Source: Bacillota bacterium (GTDB lineage: Bacteria > Bacillota > Clostridia > Lachnospirales > Lachnospiraceae). From it: DNA of 64,000 nucleotides. Location of the stretch: NCBI GenBank assembly GCA_023423045.1, contig JAFAGA010000011.1, positions 1 through 64,000 of the forward strand, written 5' to 3'. The translations under genes were made by a program, and so were the position numbers. The notes beneath the pieces were generated by a model, which ran no database searches, was not told the DNA's origin, and saw only the letters and a list, made by a program, of their open reading frames with translations. Of this stretch, positions 26,326 to 36,064 are shown piece by piece. Within the stretch, counting starts at the first letter, position 1; each line of letters starts with the position of its first letter.

Positions 26326-28122
26326 ATGAACTTAAAAGATGCGGTTAGAACCATGCTATTTAAGGATAAGCAGCCGGTTGGGCATAACCAGTTGTTTACG
26401 GTCTGGGGGGAAGCCCTGGACCCGGAGGCGGTATTGCAGGAATATCCCAGACCGCAGTTAAGACGGGATAATTATACTATTTTAAATGGATATTGGGAGT
26501 ACGCAATCCGGAAGGATGCCGGGGAACCGAAGGTCTATGACGGCAGTATATTGGTGCCCTTTTCTCCGGAGAGTGTTCTTTCCGGGGTGAACCGCCAGCT
26601 GCAGCCGGGAGAATATCTTTGGTACAGACGGGAATTGCATATGGAATCGCTGCAGTCCGGCAGACGTCTTATTCTCCATTTTGGAGCGGTGGATCAAAGC
26701 TGTGAGATATATCTGAATAATACCAAGGTTGCCAGACATCAGGGAGGCTATCTTCCCTTTTCCGTGGATATTACGAAGGACGTGAAAGAGGGAGCCAATC
26801 TCCTGGTTGTAAGAGTAGAGGACAAATCCGACACCTCCTATCACAGCAGGGGAAAGCAAAAGCTCCTTCGGGGCGGCATGTTCTATACGGCTCAGAGCGG
26901 GATCTGGCAGACGGTATGGTATGAATGGGTGCCGGATACCTATATTGAGAGTATAAAGATTACTCCCAGAGTGGAGCGGGGGGAGGTTGAACTGCAAATC
27001 ATCCTTAATTCTTCCCATGCCATACAGGAGCCACCGCGGTATCAAATCGTTGTCCAGGAGAGAGAAAACACCAAGTACAGCGATGTCTTTGACACGCCCG
27101 TGATTACAATCGGGCTGGAGGATTTCATCCTCTGGAGCCCGGAGAATCCGTTCCTCTATGAGTTTAGTGTTACGGTGGGGGAAGACCGGATAAAAAGCTA
27201 CTTTGCTATGAGAAGCATTGAGCTTAGGGAGGGTGCCGGCGGGTATACCAGAATATATCTGAATCAAAGGCCGTATTTCCAGAACGGGCTTCTGGACCAG
27301 GGCTATTGGCCGGACGGATTGTATACGCCTCCCTCCGATGAAGCTATGATCTATGATATCCGGCAGGCGAAGGAGCTGGGCTTTAACATGCTCCGTAAGC
27401 ACATCAAGATAGAACCCCTTCGATGGTATTACCACTGCGACCGGCTGGGAATGCTGGTGTGGCAGGATATGGTGAATGGAGGGAGCGAGTATAACCAGCT
27501 TCTGGTAGGATATCTGCCCACGCTTTTTCCATGGGCTGCCGGGCGGATCAGCGACAGGCATTACCGGCTTTTTGGAAGAGAAGAGGAAGAAGGCAGACGG
27601 GAGTGGAGCATGGAATGCCGGCAGACGGTAGAGCTTCTCTATTCCTGCCCCTGTATCGTTGTCTGGGTACCCTTCAATGAGGGATGGGGACAGTTTGATG
27701 CCAAGGATGCCTACAGGTTGATCCGGGAGCTGGACGATACCAGGCTGATTGATCATGCCAGTGGCTGGTTCGACCAGGGGATCGGCGATTTTGAAAGCGT
27801 ACATAATTATTTTCATCCTCTGAGGGTGAAATACAGGAAGCGGGCGGTCATATTCTCGGAGATCGGAGGATATGCCTGTTATATCGGCGGACATACTTTC
27901 TCCTGGAGCGTATACGGATATAAGATATATCTGACCAAAGAAGAATTTGACAAGGCATATCAGCGGCTTTACCGTGAGGAGCTTGCAAAGCTCAAGGAAC
28001 AGGGATTGTCGGCAGTGGTGTATACCCAGCTCTCCGATGTCGAGGATGAGGTGAACGGTCTGTTAACCTATGACAGAAGGGTCTGCAAGGTCACCCCGCT
28101 GGAGGCGGATCTTGGTGATTAA
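26326..28122 (+). CDS. GH2-family glycoside hydrolase
   Basis: A 598-residue protein with the GH2 architecture: jelly-roll sugar-binding domain (about 40-200), an immunoglobulin-like domain (about 205-305) and a TIM barrel. Acid/base Glu452 lies in 'VPFNEGWGQF' and nucleophile Glu512 in 'IFSEIGGYA'. It is shorter than LacZ (about 1,000) and resembles the compact group annotated beta-galactosidase/beta-glucuronidase; sugar specificity is not evident. The gene lies 143 bases after GH30 and 8 bases before GH16, so it is in the operon. GGGGGT precedes the ATG. No signal peptide. Confidence 0.87.
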   Translation: MNLKDAVRTMLFKDKQPVGHNQLFTVWGEALDPEAVLQEYPRPQLRRDNYTILNGYWEYAIRKDAGEPKVYDGSILVPFSPESVLSGVNRQLQPGEYLWYRRELHMESLQSGRRLILHFGAVDQSCEIYLNNTKVARHQGGYLPFSVDITKDVKEGANLLVVRVEDKSDTSYHSRGKQKLLRGGMFYTAQSGIWQTVWYEWVPDTYIESIKITPRVERGEVELQIILNSSHAIQEPPRYQIVVQERENTKYSDVFDTPVITIGLEDFILWSPENPFLYEFSVTVGEDRIKSYFAMRSIELREGAGGYTRIYLNQRPYFQNGLLDQGYWPDGLYTPPSDEAMIYDIRQAKELGFNMLRKHIKIEPLRWYYHCDRLGMLVWQDMVNGGSEYNQLLVGYLPTLFPWAAGRISDRHYRLFGREEEEGRREWSMECRQTVELLYSCPCIVVWVPFNEGWGQFDAKDAYRLIRELDDTRLIDHASGWFDQGIGDFESVHNYFHPLRVKYRKRAVIFSEIGGYACYIGGHTFSWSVYGYKIYLTKEEFDKAYQRLYREELAKLKEQGLSAVVYTQLSDVEDEVNGLLTYDRRVCKVTPLEADLGD

Positions 28123-28163
28123 CAGAAAAGATGAATAAGCGTCGAGGGGAGTTGGAATTTAGA

Positions 28164-28931
28164 ATGGAGCAGTTAAAAAAAGATTACCATTTGGTTTGGA
28201 GTGATGAGTTTGACTATGAAGGTGTTCCGGATCCGCAGAAATGGAACTATGATTTAGGAAATCACCAGTGGGCCAACGGTGAGCTGCAGGCATATACCGA
28301 TCGTCGGGAGAATGTGAGGGTAGAGGATGGCAGGCTGGTGATACGGGCAGTGAAAGAGAAGGATGGAGAGAGAGACTATACCTCCGCCAGACTGACCACC
28401 TATGGGAGACATTCCTGGCAATACGGTCTGTTTGAATTCCGTGTCAGACTGCCGGAGGGGAAGGGCTCCTGGCCGGCGGTTTGGATGCTGCCGGACACCA
28501 TTAGGACAGGCACCCCATGGCCTCTTTGCGGTGAGATAGATATTATTGAATACATTGGAAGGAAATTAGACCAATTGTTCTTCAGTCTTCATAGTGAAAA
28601 GCATAACCATACGAGAAAGGATACGAAGCAATATACGGTTTTCCGGGATTTTCCCGGGATCAGTCAGGGCTATCATGATTATCATCTGGAGTGGACGCCG
28701 GATTATTTTGAGTTCTATGTGGACGGTGTCAGTGCCTGCCGCTTTCATAAGAATGATGATATGGAGGATCAGACTGCTTCCGCCTGGCCCTTTGACCAAC
28801 CCTTTTATCTGATACTGAATATCGCGGTGGGAGGTTCCCTGGGAGGAGAGGTTGAGGAAGAGCGGCTGCCTTTCATCATGGAGGTTGAGCATGTAAGGGT
28901 TTACCAGAAGAATAGCACAGAGAATAACTGA
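28164..28931 (+). CDS. GH16-family endo-beta-glucanase (laminarinase-like)
   Basis: A retaining beta-1,3- or mixed-linkage glucanase of about 255 residues. The catalytic motif is 'GEIDIIEY' with Glu124, Asp126 and Glu129; 'VWSDEF', 'WPAVWMLP' and 'FYLILNIAVGG' are further GH16_3 landmarks. ATG 28164 puts the start close to the domain; GAGGGGAG lies 12 bases upstream. ATG 28131 is an alternative giving 266 residues, but it has a poorer site. Neither start gives a signal peptide, which is unusual, because most GH16 glucanases are exported. It therefore probably trims imported oligosaccharides for the phosphorylases. Confidence 0.87.
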   Translation: MEQLKKDYHLVWSDEFDYEGVPDPQKWNYDLGNHQWANGELQAYTDRRENVRVEDGRLVIRAVKEKDGERDYTSARLTTYGRHSWQYGLFEFRVRLPEGKGSWPAVWMLPDTIRTGTPWPLCGEIDIIEYIGRKLDQLFFSLHSEKHNHTRKDTKQYTVFRDFPGISQGYHDYHLEWTPDYFEFYVDGVSACRFHKNDDMEDQTASAWPFDQPFYLILNIAVGGSLGGEVEEERLPFIMEVEHVRVYQKNSTENN

Positions 28932-28950
28932 TATCAAGAAGGAGAAGGAT

Positions 28951-31650
28951 ATGAAAGGGTATGAGTTTTTAGATGAAAAAGGTGTATTTCGACTGGAGAA
29001 TCCGGAAGCAACCAGCTATCTTTATTTTCCGATCGCGAATGAAGCCGGTGTGATGAGCTGTGTTACCCCGACGCTGGGAGGGGACAGCAAGACGGGACAG
29101 AATACCTTCCTGCTTGCCCCGGTCAGCAGTGAGGACCTGCATAATAACAAATCCACAAGGAATTTCTGGTGCAGGATTAATGATCGGGATGTTTGGTCCG
29201 CAACAGGCAGATCCGCCCTGCAGGAGGCGAAGCTCTTTAGCGGAGAGAAGGAAGAAACGGTTCTGGAGGCAGGTGTGATGTGGCATAAGCTGTCCAGAAC
29301 CTCGAAGGAGCTTGGTATCAGATCCGAGATACTGTCCTTTGTGCCCCATACCGGGGAACAGGCTGAACTTATGCTGGTGACCCTGACTAACTGCGGAGCA
29401 GAAAACTGCAACGTTGCTGCGACAGCTGCCATCCCCCTGTATGGGCGTTCGGCAGATAATATCAGAGACCACCGCAACGTGACCTCAATGCTCCACAGAG
29501 TTACGACCTCGGAATTTGGTGTGATTTTGAATCCCACGCTGACCTTTGATGAACGGGGACATCGAAAGAATACCGTAGTATACGGTGTATATGGAAGCAC
29601 CGGAGAAGGCGGAATGCCGACAGGTTTTTATCCTGTAACGGAGGATTTTATTGGCGAAGGAGGATCCCTGGAGGCTCCAGGAGCAATTCTGAAGAAGGAG
29701 GAGCCGGTTAAGGCGGGGTATCAGCGTAACGGCTACGAAGCCATGGGCGGTATCTGCTTTGAGGAGGCGGAACTGGCGCCGGGAGAGGCAAAGAACTATA
29801 TTATTCTTCTGGGCTATGGCTCTTCTCAGGAGGAGCTGGAGAACTATGCAAAGAAGTTCAGAACCTGGGAGGCCTGCATGGAAGCGATAGAAGCTGCCAA
29901 AGCCTATTGGGAGGAAAAGATTAATGTGGCTTACCGCACAGGCTCCAGAGATTTTGATGCCTGGATGCACTGGGTGAATTTTCAGCCGATGCTTCGAAGA
30001 ATTTACGGATGCTCTTTCCTGCCCCATCATGATTATGGGAGGGGAGGCCGCGGCTGGAGGGACCTGTGGCAGGATTGCCTTGCCCTGCTCCTCATGAATC
30101 CTTCAGGAGTACGGGAGATGCTGATCAGCAATTTTGGAGGAGTTCGTGTGGACGGGACCAATGCAACCATCATTGGCACAAAACCGGGCGAGTTTATTGC
30201 GGACCGCAATAATATTACCAGGGTGTGGATGGATCACGGTGCCTGGCCGTTTCTTACCACACGGCTCTATATTATGCAGAGCGGCGATGTGGACATCCTG
30301 CTGAAGGAGAATTATTATTTTAAGGATCCTCAGGCGGTGAGAGGGGAAGAAAAGGATTCCCTTTGGAAGCCGGAGGATGGAAACCATGTGCGTCAAAGCG
30401 ATGGGCAGGAGTACAGGGGAAGTCTGCTGGAGCATATGCTCATTCAGCATCTTGCAGCCTTCTACGATGTAGGCGAGCATAATCATATCCGCCTTCGGGG
30501 AGCAGATTGGAATGATGCCCTGGATATGGCGAAGGATCGCGGAGAAAGCGTTGCCTTTACCTCAATCTACGGCAGCAATTTGGAGCAGATGGCAGACCTT
30601 ATTCTGGAGCTGAAGAAGACCGGAGTACAAAAGCTGTCCTTTTTCAGAGAATTGGAGCCTTTATTAACGGAAGATCAAGCACTTTATGATAATATAGAAG
30701 GAAAGCAGGAGTTGTTGAGAAACTACTGTTACAGCTGCCGGAGCACCCTGTCCGGCGGGCGTCTTGAGATTGCCTGCGCGGATTTGGCGGCCAACCTTAA
30801 GAAAAAAGCGGAATGGATTCGCAGCCATATCAGAGCCAGTGAATGGATTACAGATGAAAGCGGCCACTCCTGGTATAACGGATATTATGACAACCATGGC
30901 AGGAAGGTGGAGGGGGATCATCCCCTGGGTGTGCGTATGATGCTTACCGGTCAGGTGTTTGCCATTATGTCCGGCACAGCTGTCAAAGAGCAGGTGGAGT
31001 CCATCGTTTCGGCAGCCGATACCTATCTGTATGACGAGGCCATCGGAGGCTATAAGCTGAATACGAATTTTAAAGAGGTCAAGGATGACATGGGAAGAAT
31101 GTTCGGCTTTGCCTATGGACATAAGGAGAACGGTGCGGTATTCTCCCACATGACGGTTATGTATGCCAATGCCCTCTATCAAAGAGGCTTTGTTAAGGAG
31201 GGGTATAAGGCGATCAATACGCTGTACCGCCATTGCAGTAATTTTGAGAAGAGCAGGATCTATCCCGGTATTCCGGAGTATATCGGCGACAACGGAAGAG
31301 GGCTGTATCATTATCTGACAGGCTCCGCCAGTTGGCTGCTTATGACCGTACTGACAGAGATGTTCGGTATCAGAGGAGATATGGGGGATCTGCTTCTTGA
31401 TCCGAAGCTGGTATCGGAGCAGTTTGATGCTTCACATAGGGCGGAGGCGGCGCTGATCTTTGCGGGGCGCAGGCTCAGGATATGCTATGAGAATTCCATG
31501 GGCAAAGAATATGGAGAATATGGTATCGGAAGAATTTTCATTGATAAAGAAGAATGCGCCTGGCAGAATGGACGGAGCATAATCAGCCGTGAAAGGCTGG
31601 AGGCTCTGGATGCGGACAGGGAGCATTTGATTACAGTAGAATTAATTTAG
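28951..31650 (+). CDS. GH94 phosphorylase, laminaribiose phosphorylase-like
   Basis: An 899-residue phosphorylase that should convert a beta-glucosyl-glucose disaccharide to glucose 1-phosphate and glucose. The N-terminal beta-sandwich is followed by the catalytic barrel with 'YGRGGRGWRDLWQDCLALLL', 'NNITRVWMDHGAW' and 'GADWNDALDMAKDRGESVAF', where Asp522 is the general acid. Length and motifs agree better with laminaribiose phosphorylase (about 910) than with cellobiose phosphorylase (about 810). AGAAGGAGAAGG precedes the ATG. It completes a chain-plus-disaccharide phosphorylase pair with the 1077-residue enzyme. Confidence 0.87.
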   Translation: MKGYEFLDEKGVFRLENPEATSYLYFPIANEAGVMSCVTPTLGGDSKTGQNTFLLAPVSSEDLHNNKSTRNFWCRINDRDVWSATGRSALQEAKLFSGEKEETVLEAGVMWHKLSRTSKELGIRSEILSFVPHTGEQAELMLVTLTNCGAENCNVAATAAIPLYGRSADNIRDHRNVTSMLHRVTTSEFGVILNPTLTFDERGHRKNTVVYGVYGSTGEGGMPTGFYPVTEDFIGEGGSLEAPGAILKKEEPVKAGYQRNGYEAMGGICFEEAELAPGEAKNYIILLGYGSSQEELENYAKKFRTWEACMEAIEAAKAYWEEKINVAYRTGSRDFDAWMHWVNFQPMLRRIYGCSFLPHHDYGRGGRGWRDLWQDCLALLLMNPSGVREMLISNFGGVRVDGTNATIIGTKPGEFIADRNNITRVWMDHGAWPFLTTRLYIMQSGDVDILLKENYYFKDPQAVRGEEKDSLWKPEDGNHVRQSDGQEYRGSLLEHMLIQHLAAFYDVGEHNHIRLRGADWNDALDMAKDRGESVAFTSIYGSNLEQMADLILELKKTGVQKLSFFRELEPLLTEDQALYDNIEGKQELLRNYCYSCRSTLSGGRLEIACADLAANLKKKAEWIRSHIRASEWITDESGHSWYNGYYDNHGRKVEGDHPLGVRMMLTGQVFAIMSGTAVKEQVESIVSAADTYLYDEAIGGYKLNTNFKEVKDDMGRMFGFAYGHKENGAVFSHMTVMYANALYQRGFVKEGYKAINTLYRHCSNFEKSRIYPGIPEYIGDNGRGLYHYLTGSASWLLMTVLTEMFGIRGDMGDLLLDPKLVSEQFDASHRAEAALIFAGRRLRICYENSMGKEYGEYGIGRIFIDKEECAWQNGRSIISRERLEALDADREHLITVELI

Positions 31651-31685
31651 TGGATTACGTGGGGAAGAAAGAGAGATTGCTGTCT

Positions 31686-32099
31686 ATGAAAAAAGAATAT
31701 ATAGATGTAACCTCCTATCAGGGAGAAGGTTATCTGCCCATGGTTGATTTTGATACATGGCGGGTGGCAATATTAAGGTATATTGATGAGCTGGAGATCC
31801 AAAATCTCACAACGATGCAAAAGCATGATGAAACGGATGAAGTATTTATCCTGCTGGAGGGAAGCTGCACTTTGTTTACCGGAGGGCAGGGGGATGAGAT
31901 CAATGATATTGATGCAATCAGGATGCAGCCCCTGCAGCTGTATAATGTAAAGCAGGGAACCTGGCATACCCATACGCTGGAGCAGGGAACTACGGTCTTA
32001 ATTGTTGAGAACAGGGACACCTGCGATGACAATTCCCCTAAGAAGTCGATGACAAAGGAGCAGGTGAATGAGGTCAGAGAGCTTTATCGAAAAGGATAG
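31686..32099 (+). CDS. Small cupin-fold protein at the end of the glucan operon
   Basis: A 137-residue single-domain cupin: 'MQKHDETDEVFILLEGSCTLF' and 'VKQGTWHTHTLEQGT' are the two cupin motifs, with His, Glu and His available for a metal. ATG 31686 aligns best with the domain; GTG 31650, overlapping the stop of the GH94 gene, is an alternative. Possibly a sugar-binding or isomerase-like accessory protein; I cannot assign a reaction. It is the last gene before a terminator. Confidence 0.72.
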   Translation: MKKEYIDVTSYQGEGYLPMVDFDTWRVAILRYIDELEIQNLTTMQKHDETDEVFILLEGSCTLFTGGQGDEINDIDAIRMQPLQLYNVKQGTWHTHTLEQGTTVLIVENRDTCDDNSPKKSMTKEQVNEVRELYRKG

Positions 32100-32110
32100 A
32101 ATATAAATGG

Positions 32111-32150
32111 AGGGACACATTGCCGTTAGCCGGTAATGTGCCCCTTTTTT
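32111..32150 (+). terminator. Terminator of the beta-glucan operon
   Basis: A stem GGG(A)CACATT / AATGTGCCC followed by six T residues. Confidence 0.88.
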
Positions 32151-32175
32151 GAGGGAGAAAAGAAATGCTGTAACT

Positions 32176-32342
32176 TTCGGATAAAAGGCGCTGTGTTTGC
32201 GCCGTACATCATGATTATCGGAACATGATTTTAGTTCCGATAATACAAATTATCAGAAGTTTGTATTTTAAACTTCGGATAAAAGGCGCCGTGTTTGCGC
32301 CATACATCATGATTATCGGAACATGATTTTAGTTCCGATAAT
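32176..32342. repeat. Directly duplicated 69-bp double-hairpin element
   Basis: Two 69-bp copies (32176-32244 and 32274-32342) differ at only two positions. Each holds a 5-bp GC stem (GGCGC/GCGCC) and a perfect 11-bp stem ATTATCGGAAC/GTTCCGATAAT. The 29-base spacer forms a further AATACAAA/TTTGTATT stem. The array sits between the operon terminator and the next start codon. Confidence 0.85.
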
Positions 32343-32375
32343 ATATTATACTATGTTGCTGAGGGAGTGTTACCT

Positions 32376-33740
32376 ATGAACGGAAGCAGGAAAGAGCAGG
32401 GATGTATTCATATGGCAGGCAATTTCCAGAGGGAAGGAACCAGGTATCTGAATCCTGATGACATAATTCTTCCTGCAGGCTATAAAATTGAGGTTTATGC
32501 CAGTGGTCTGGAGGCTCCTACCAGCATGACCTTTACAGGAGATGGGGATTTATATGTTGCTGAATCCGGAAGGATCTCCGGCAAGGGCAGGGTAATGAGA
32601 ATTAAAGATGGGATGATCGAGTTTATCAGCGATGATTTTTATGCACCAATTACAGGCTTAAGCTGCCTGCACAATGATATCTATGTATCTCATAAAGGTC
32701 ATATTTCCATCATCCGGTCAGACCGTTCTGTGGAAAAAATAATGGAAGGGCTTCCTGGCAATGGTGATTATGGAGGAAGTAACGTTGTCTTTGGCAACGA
32801 TGGCAAGATGTACTGGGCACAGGGAACGAATACAAACTCCGGAGTGGTTGGGACTGACAATACCTGGTTGAGTATGCATCCCTTCCTGTGTGACTATCCG
32901 GGAGGATATATCATCTTGAACGGACAGAACTTTGAGACCCCGAATATTCTTGCCAATCCCAAGGAGAGGGTATCCACCGGAGCTTTTTCCCCTTTCGGGG
33001 TTGACAACCGTCAGTACGAGGTGAGGAAAGGCGTTACGAAGGCTTCCGGGAGCATACTGAGGGCAAATATGGACGGATCGGAGCTGGAGTTGGTGGCCTG
33101 GGGTTTACGGCATCCGAGTCATATTGACTTTGACTATAATTATCGGCTGTTTGCGGCCAACCAGGGCTTCGAGGACCGGGGAAGCAGGCCTGTGACCAAT
33201 GCGCCGGACGAACTTCAGCTGATCACCAAGGGAGAATGGTATGGGTGGCCTGACTATGCAGGAGGCGAGCCGGTGACTGCCTCCCGGTTTCGGCCGGAGG
33301 GCGGAATGCAGCCCGAGTTCCTGTTGACCAATCATCCGGATACGCCTCCAAAACCCCATGTCATATTTCCCTCTCATTCCGGGATCATGGGCTTTGATTT
33401 TAATTATAACCGCAATTTTGGCCCCTTCGGAGATGTCTATATAGCGGAAGCCGGCAAAAATGTCCTTTCAGAGGACGGAGAAATTACGCCCTTTGCCGGA
33501 TACGGACATCGTGTTTCCCGCATTGATATGAGTACGAGAGGAGTCACGACCTTTGCCATCAATCGCTCCGGCTTTCCGGCATACCTCACTGGGGAAGGAG
33601 GATTTGGCAGTCCGGTGGATGTTCTCTTCGGCCCGGATGAAGCGATGTATATATTGGACTTTGGAGTCGGCATGCACAATCATGAGGTGCTGTACCAAGC
33701 GAATTCCGGCGTGATATGGAGGGTTGTCCGGGTATCTTAG
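32376..33740 (+). CDS. Sugar/sorbosone dehydrogenase-like (GSDH) beta-propeller
   Basis: A 454-residue protein with repeated propeller strands: 'YKIEVYASGLEAPTSMTF', 'DLYVAESG', 'GLRHPSHIDFDYNYRLFAANQG', 'GFDFNYNRNFGPFGDVYIAEAG'. This is the fold of PQQ-dependent soluble glucose and sorbosone dehydrogenases. No signal peptide is seen, although PQQ enzymes are normally exported, and strict anaerobes rarely make PQQ, so it may be a lactonase-like or binding propeller instead. ATG 32376 follows GAGGGAG by 8 bases; GTG 32367 is too near. It stands alone behind the duplicated hairpin element. Confidence 0.72.
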   Translation: MNGSRKEQGCIHMAGNFQREGTRYLNPDDIILPAGYKIEVYASGLEAPTSMTFTGDGDLYVAESGRISGKGRVMRIKDGMIEFISDDFYAPITGLSCLHNDIYVSHKGHISIIRSDRSVEKIMEGLPGNGDYGGSNVVFGNDGKMYWAQGTNTNSGVVGTDNTWLSMHPFLCDYPGGYIILNGQNFETPNILANPKERVSTGAFSPFGVDNRQYEVRKGVTKASGSILRANMDGSELELVAWGLRHPSHIDFDYNYRLFAANQGFEDRGSRPVTNAPDELQLITKGEWYGWPDYAGGEPVTASRFRPEGGMQPEFLLTNHPDTPPKPHVIFPSHSGIMGFDFNYNRNFGPFGDVYIAEAGKNVLSEDGEITPFAGYGHRVSRIDMSTRGVTTFAINRSGFPAYLTGEGGFGSPVDVLFGPDEAMYILDFGVGMHNHEVLYQANSGVIWRVVRVS

Positions 33741-33843
33741 AGGAGAGTGAAGATGCCGTTTTGCCGCACGGTGTTGGCAGGTGCCGGTCTTCCTGGGGGA
33801 AGGGTGAGTGCCTAAGCGGGAATAAGCGGCAGAATTTGCCGGA

Positions 33844-33872
33844 TTGACATTCAAGGACACATTCGCTATATT
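33844..33872 (+). promoter_or_regulatory. Promoter of the LTA-synthase-like gene
   Basis: TTGACA (33844-33849), 17-bp spacer, TATATT (33867-33872). Confidence 0.7.
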
Positions 33873-33933
33873 TAACTTTGAACGTAAAAATTTGAATTAT
33901 TTGCAGAAGGACTTTAAAGAGGTGATATAAAAG

Positions 33934-35925
33934 GTGGAGACAAGAGGATTAGACATACGAATAAATGGAAGAAATAAAAAAGGGATAGCAGCATATCCTT
34001 TGACTTTATATTATCTATATGTAATATTTACCTATGCAAAGAATAACAGAACGGAGAGGCTGGTGGGAGAGCTTTTGCTCTTCGGCTTTCTATGGCTGGT
34101 ACTTACCTTGTTATATATGTCAGAAATAAAACCGGTCAGAGAGCTGTTCCAGCGGTTTGGGATGTGGTTTCGCGGTATATTTCTGACATTATCTCCGGTC
34201 TGCTTCTTTTTGATGGTTGAGAGCATGGTCAGTAATTTCAATACGGATATGTACCGTAATTATGGGATATATAATCTGGTCTGGTACTATGTAATTACTT
34301 TTTTTATCTATATTATATTCCGTAATGGAGGATTAACCATTATTGCCGCCAATTTTATCGTCTATTTGATGGGAACAGTCAATTATCTGGTATATCTGTT
34401 CCGGGGAAATCCTATTATCCCCAGCGATTTGCTGGCTTGGCGGACAGGCATGAGTGTTGTTTCCAATTATACCGTCAGTTTTTCCAAGGGCTTTGTGATA
34501 GCCACCCTGATCATGTATGCGGTTTTTGTGGCGGGAAGTAAGCTGGAACGGGAGAAGAGCAGGCCGAGGCTGCTGAGTCGTTTCGCTGGATACATATTGT
34601 ATTTTATATTCGCGGCTTTTGTATTTACACTTTTCTTTCACACTAATCTTATTGAAACCAAGATCAGGGTGATTGATTTCTTTGCGCCGAAATACACCTA
34701 TTGTGCCTATGGAACTGCCTTTGGTTTTGTAGCCAATGTGGAAGCGATGGGAGTGGAGGCACCCGAGGGGTACTCTCCGGAAAAGGTGGAGGCCCTGCTG
34801 TCCGGAGAAGAGAGCCGCTGGGATATCTCTGATAGGAAGCCCAATATTATTGCTATCATGAGTGAAGCCTTTTCGGATCTTAGCATGTTGGGAGATTATC
34901 CGACGGTTCCCGGTTATAAGCCCTTTACCTCTACTCTTGAGGAGAATACCACCAAGGGAACGCTCTATGTATCCGTATTCGGAGGAGCCACCAGTGATAC
35001 GGAATATGAGTTTCTGACAGGAAACAGTATGGCGGTTATGCCGCAAAACAGCGTACCTTATCAGCAATTTATCACGGGTACAACGGATTCCCTCGCAGCG
35101 ACCTTAAAGGAACAGGGATATTATAATATTGCAATTCACCCTTATGAACCCAGCGGCTACAAGAGGGACGTAGTATATCCGCTTCTTGGCTTTGATGAGT
35201 TCCTGTCAAAGGGGGATTTTGTCAATCCTCAGCTGATTCGTTCCTATATCAGCGACCGTGAAAGTTATGGAAAGATTATCGAACAATACGAGGAAAAGGG
35301 AGAGCAGCCTCTGTTTATATTTAACGTGACGATGCAAAATCACGGAGGATACTCGGGAGAAAGGCTGTTCCGGGAGGAAGATACGGTAAGGCTGAAAAAC
35401 CTCTCGGGGCATTCCCCGGTGGAGCAATATCTGAGCCTGCTGCGTGAATCGGACAAGGCCCTTCAGGTTCTTGTGGATTATTTCAAGGAGGAAGAGGAGC
35501 CTACAATAATTCTTCTGTTCGGGGATCATCAGCCCATTGCCTATTCGGAGTTCCACAAGCAAAAGGAGAAGGGGATGCAGCTGGCGGAGGTTTATGAAGA
35601 GAAATACCGTGTTCCTTTTCTGCTGTGGGCAAATTATGATATCACAGAGGATGATATGGAGCAGCTTGGCGCTAATTATCTGTCCTCTTATCTGCTTAAG
35701 ACCGCAGGTTTACAGGGTACGGCGTATAATAATTACCTGATGGGGCTGTATGAAGAGCTTCCTGTGATCAATGCCCATTTTTACAAGACCCGGGAGGGAA
35801 CTATCCATCCTTTATCCGCAGCGACCGAATATTCCGGGCTGATAAGGGATTACAGGTATATTGGTTATAATAATGCCCTGGATAAGGACGGAAAGCTATG
35901 GCAGTATTATCGTTTGTCAGAGTGA
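33934..35925 (+). CDS. LTA synthase / phosphoglycerol transferase-like membrane sulfatase
   Basis: A 663-residue membrane enzyme. About five transmembrane helices occupy residues 45-245, followed by an extracytoplasmic alkaline-phosphatase-superfamily domain beginning at 'KPNIIAIMSEAFSD'. The catalytic Thr353 lies in 'GGATSDTEYEFLTGN', the equivalent of the LtaS nucleophile; 'NVTMQNHGGY' and 'LFGDHQP' supply further metal ligands. It should transfer glycerol phosphate or a related group to a lipid or wall polymer at the outer face. The start is GTG 33934, ten bases after AAAGAGGTGA. Monocistronic. Confidence 0.88.
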   Translation: METRGLDIRINGRNKKGIAAYPLTLYYLYVIFTYAKNNRTERLVGELLLFGFLWLVLTLLYMSEIKPVRELFQRFGMWFRGIFLTLSPVCFFLMVESMVSNFNTDMYRNYGIYNLVWYYVITFFIYIIFRNGGLTIIAANFIVYLMGTVNYLVYLFRGNPIIPSDLLAWRTGMSVVSNYTVSFSKGFVIATLIMYAVFVAGSKLEREKSRPRLLSRFAGYILYFIFAAFVFTLFFHTNLIETKIRVIDFFAPKYTYCAYGTAFGFVANVEAMGVEAPEGYSPEKVEALLSGEESRWDISDRKPNIIAIMSEAFSDLSMLGDYPTVPGYKPFTSTLEENTTKGTLYVSVFGGATSDTEYEFLTGNSMAVMPQNSVPYQQFITGTTDSLAATLKEQGYYNIAIHPYEPSGYKRDVVYPLLGFDEFLSKGDFVNPQLIRSYISDRESYGKIIEQYEEKGEQPLFIFNVTMQNHGGYSGERLFREEDTVRLKNLSGHSPVEQYLSLLRESDKALQVLVDYFKEEEEPTIILLFGDHQPIAYSEFHKQKEKGMQLAEVYEEKYRVPFLLWANYDITEDDMEQLGANYLSSYLLKTAGLQGTAYNNYLMGLYEELPVINAHFYKTREGTIHPLSAATEYSGLIRDYRYIGYNNALDKDGKLWQYYRLSE

Positions 35926-36064
35926 TTGACTGAAAGTAAAGCTCATCATTCTTATCCGTTTTAGATACTTCCTTTGTTATATGCAGTGCGGTATCTTATA
36001 TCCAGGGCTGAAGTGGATTTTGATCCGTCTGCATAGCGGGTGGTTTTATTGTATAGGTGCATTA

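Noticed and set aside
32176..32342. CRISPR array
   Set aside because: Only two repeats, each 69 bp with internal hairpins, and no cas genes.
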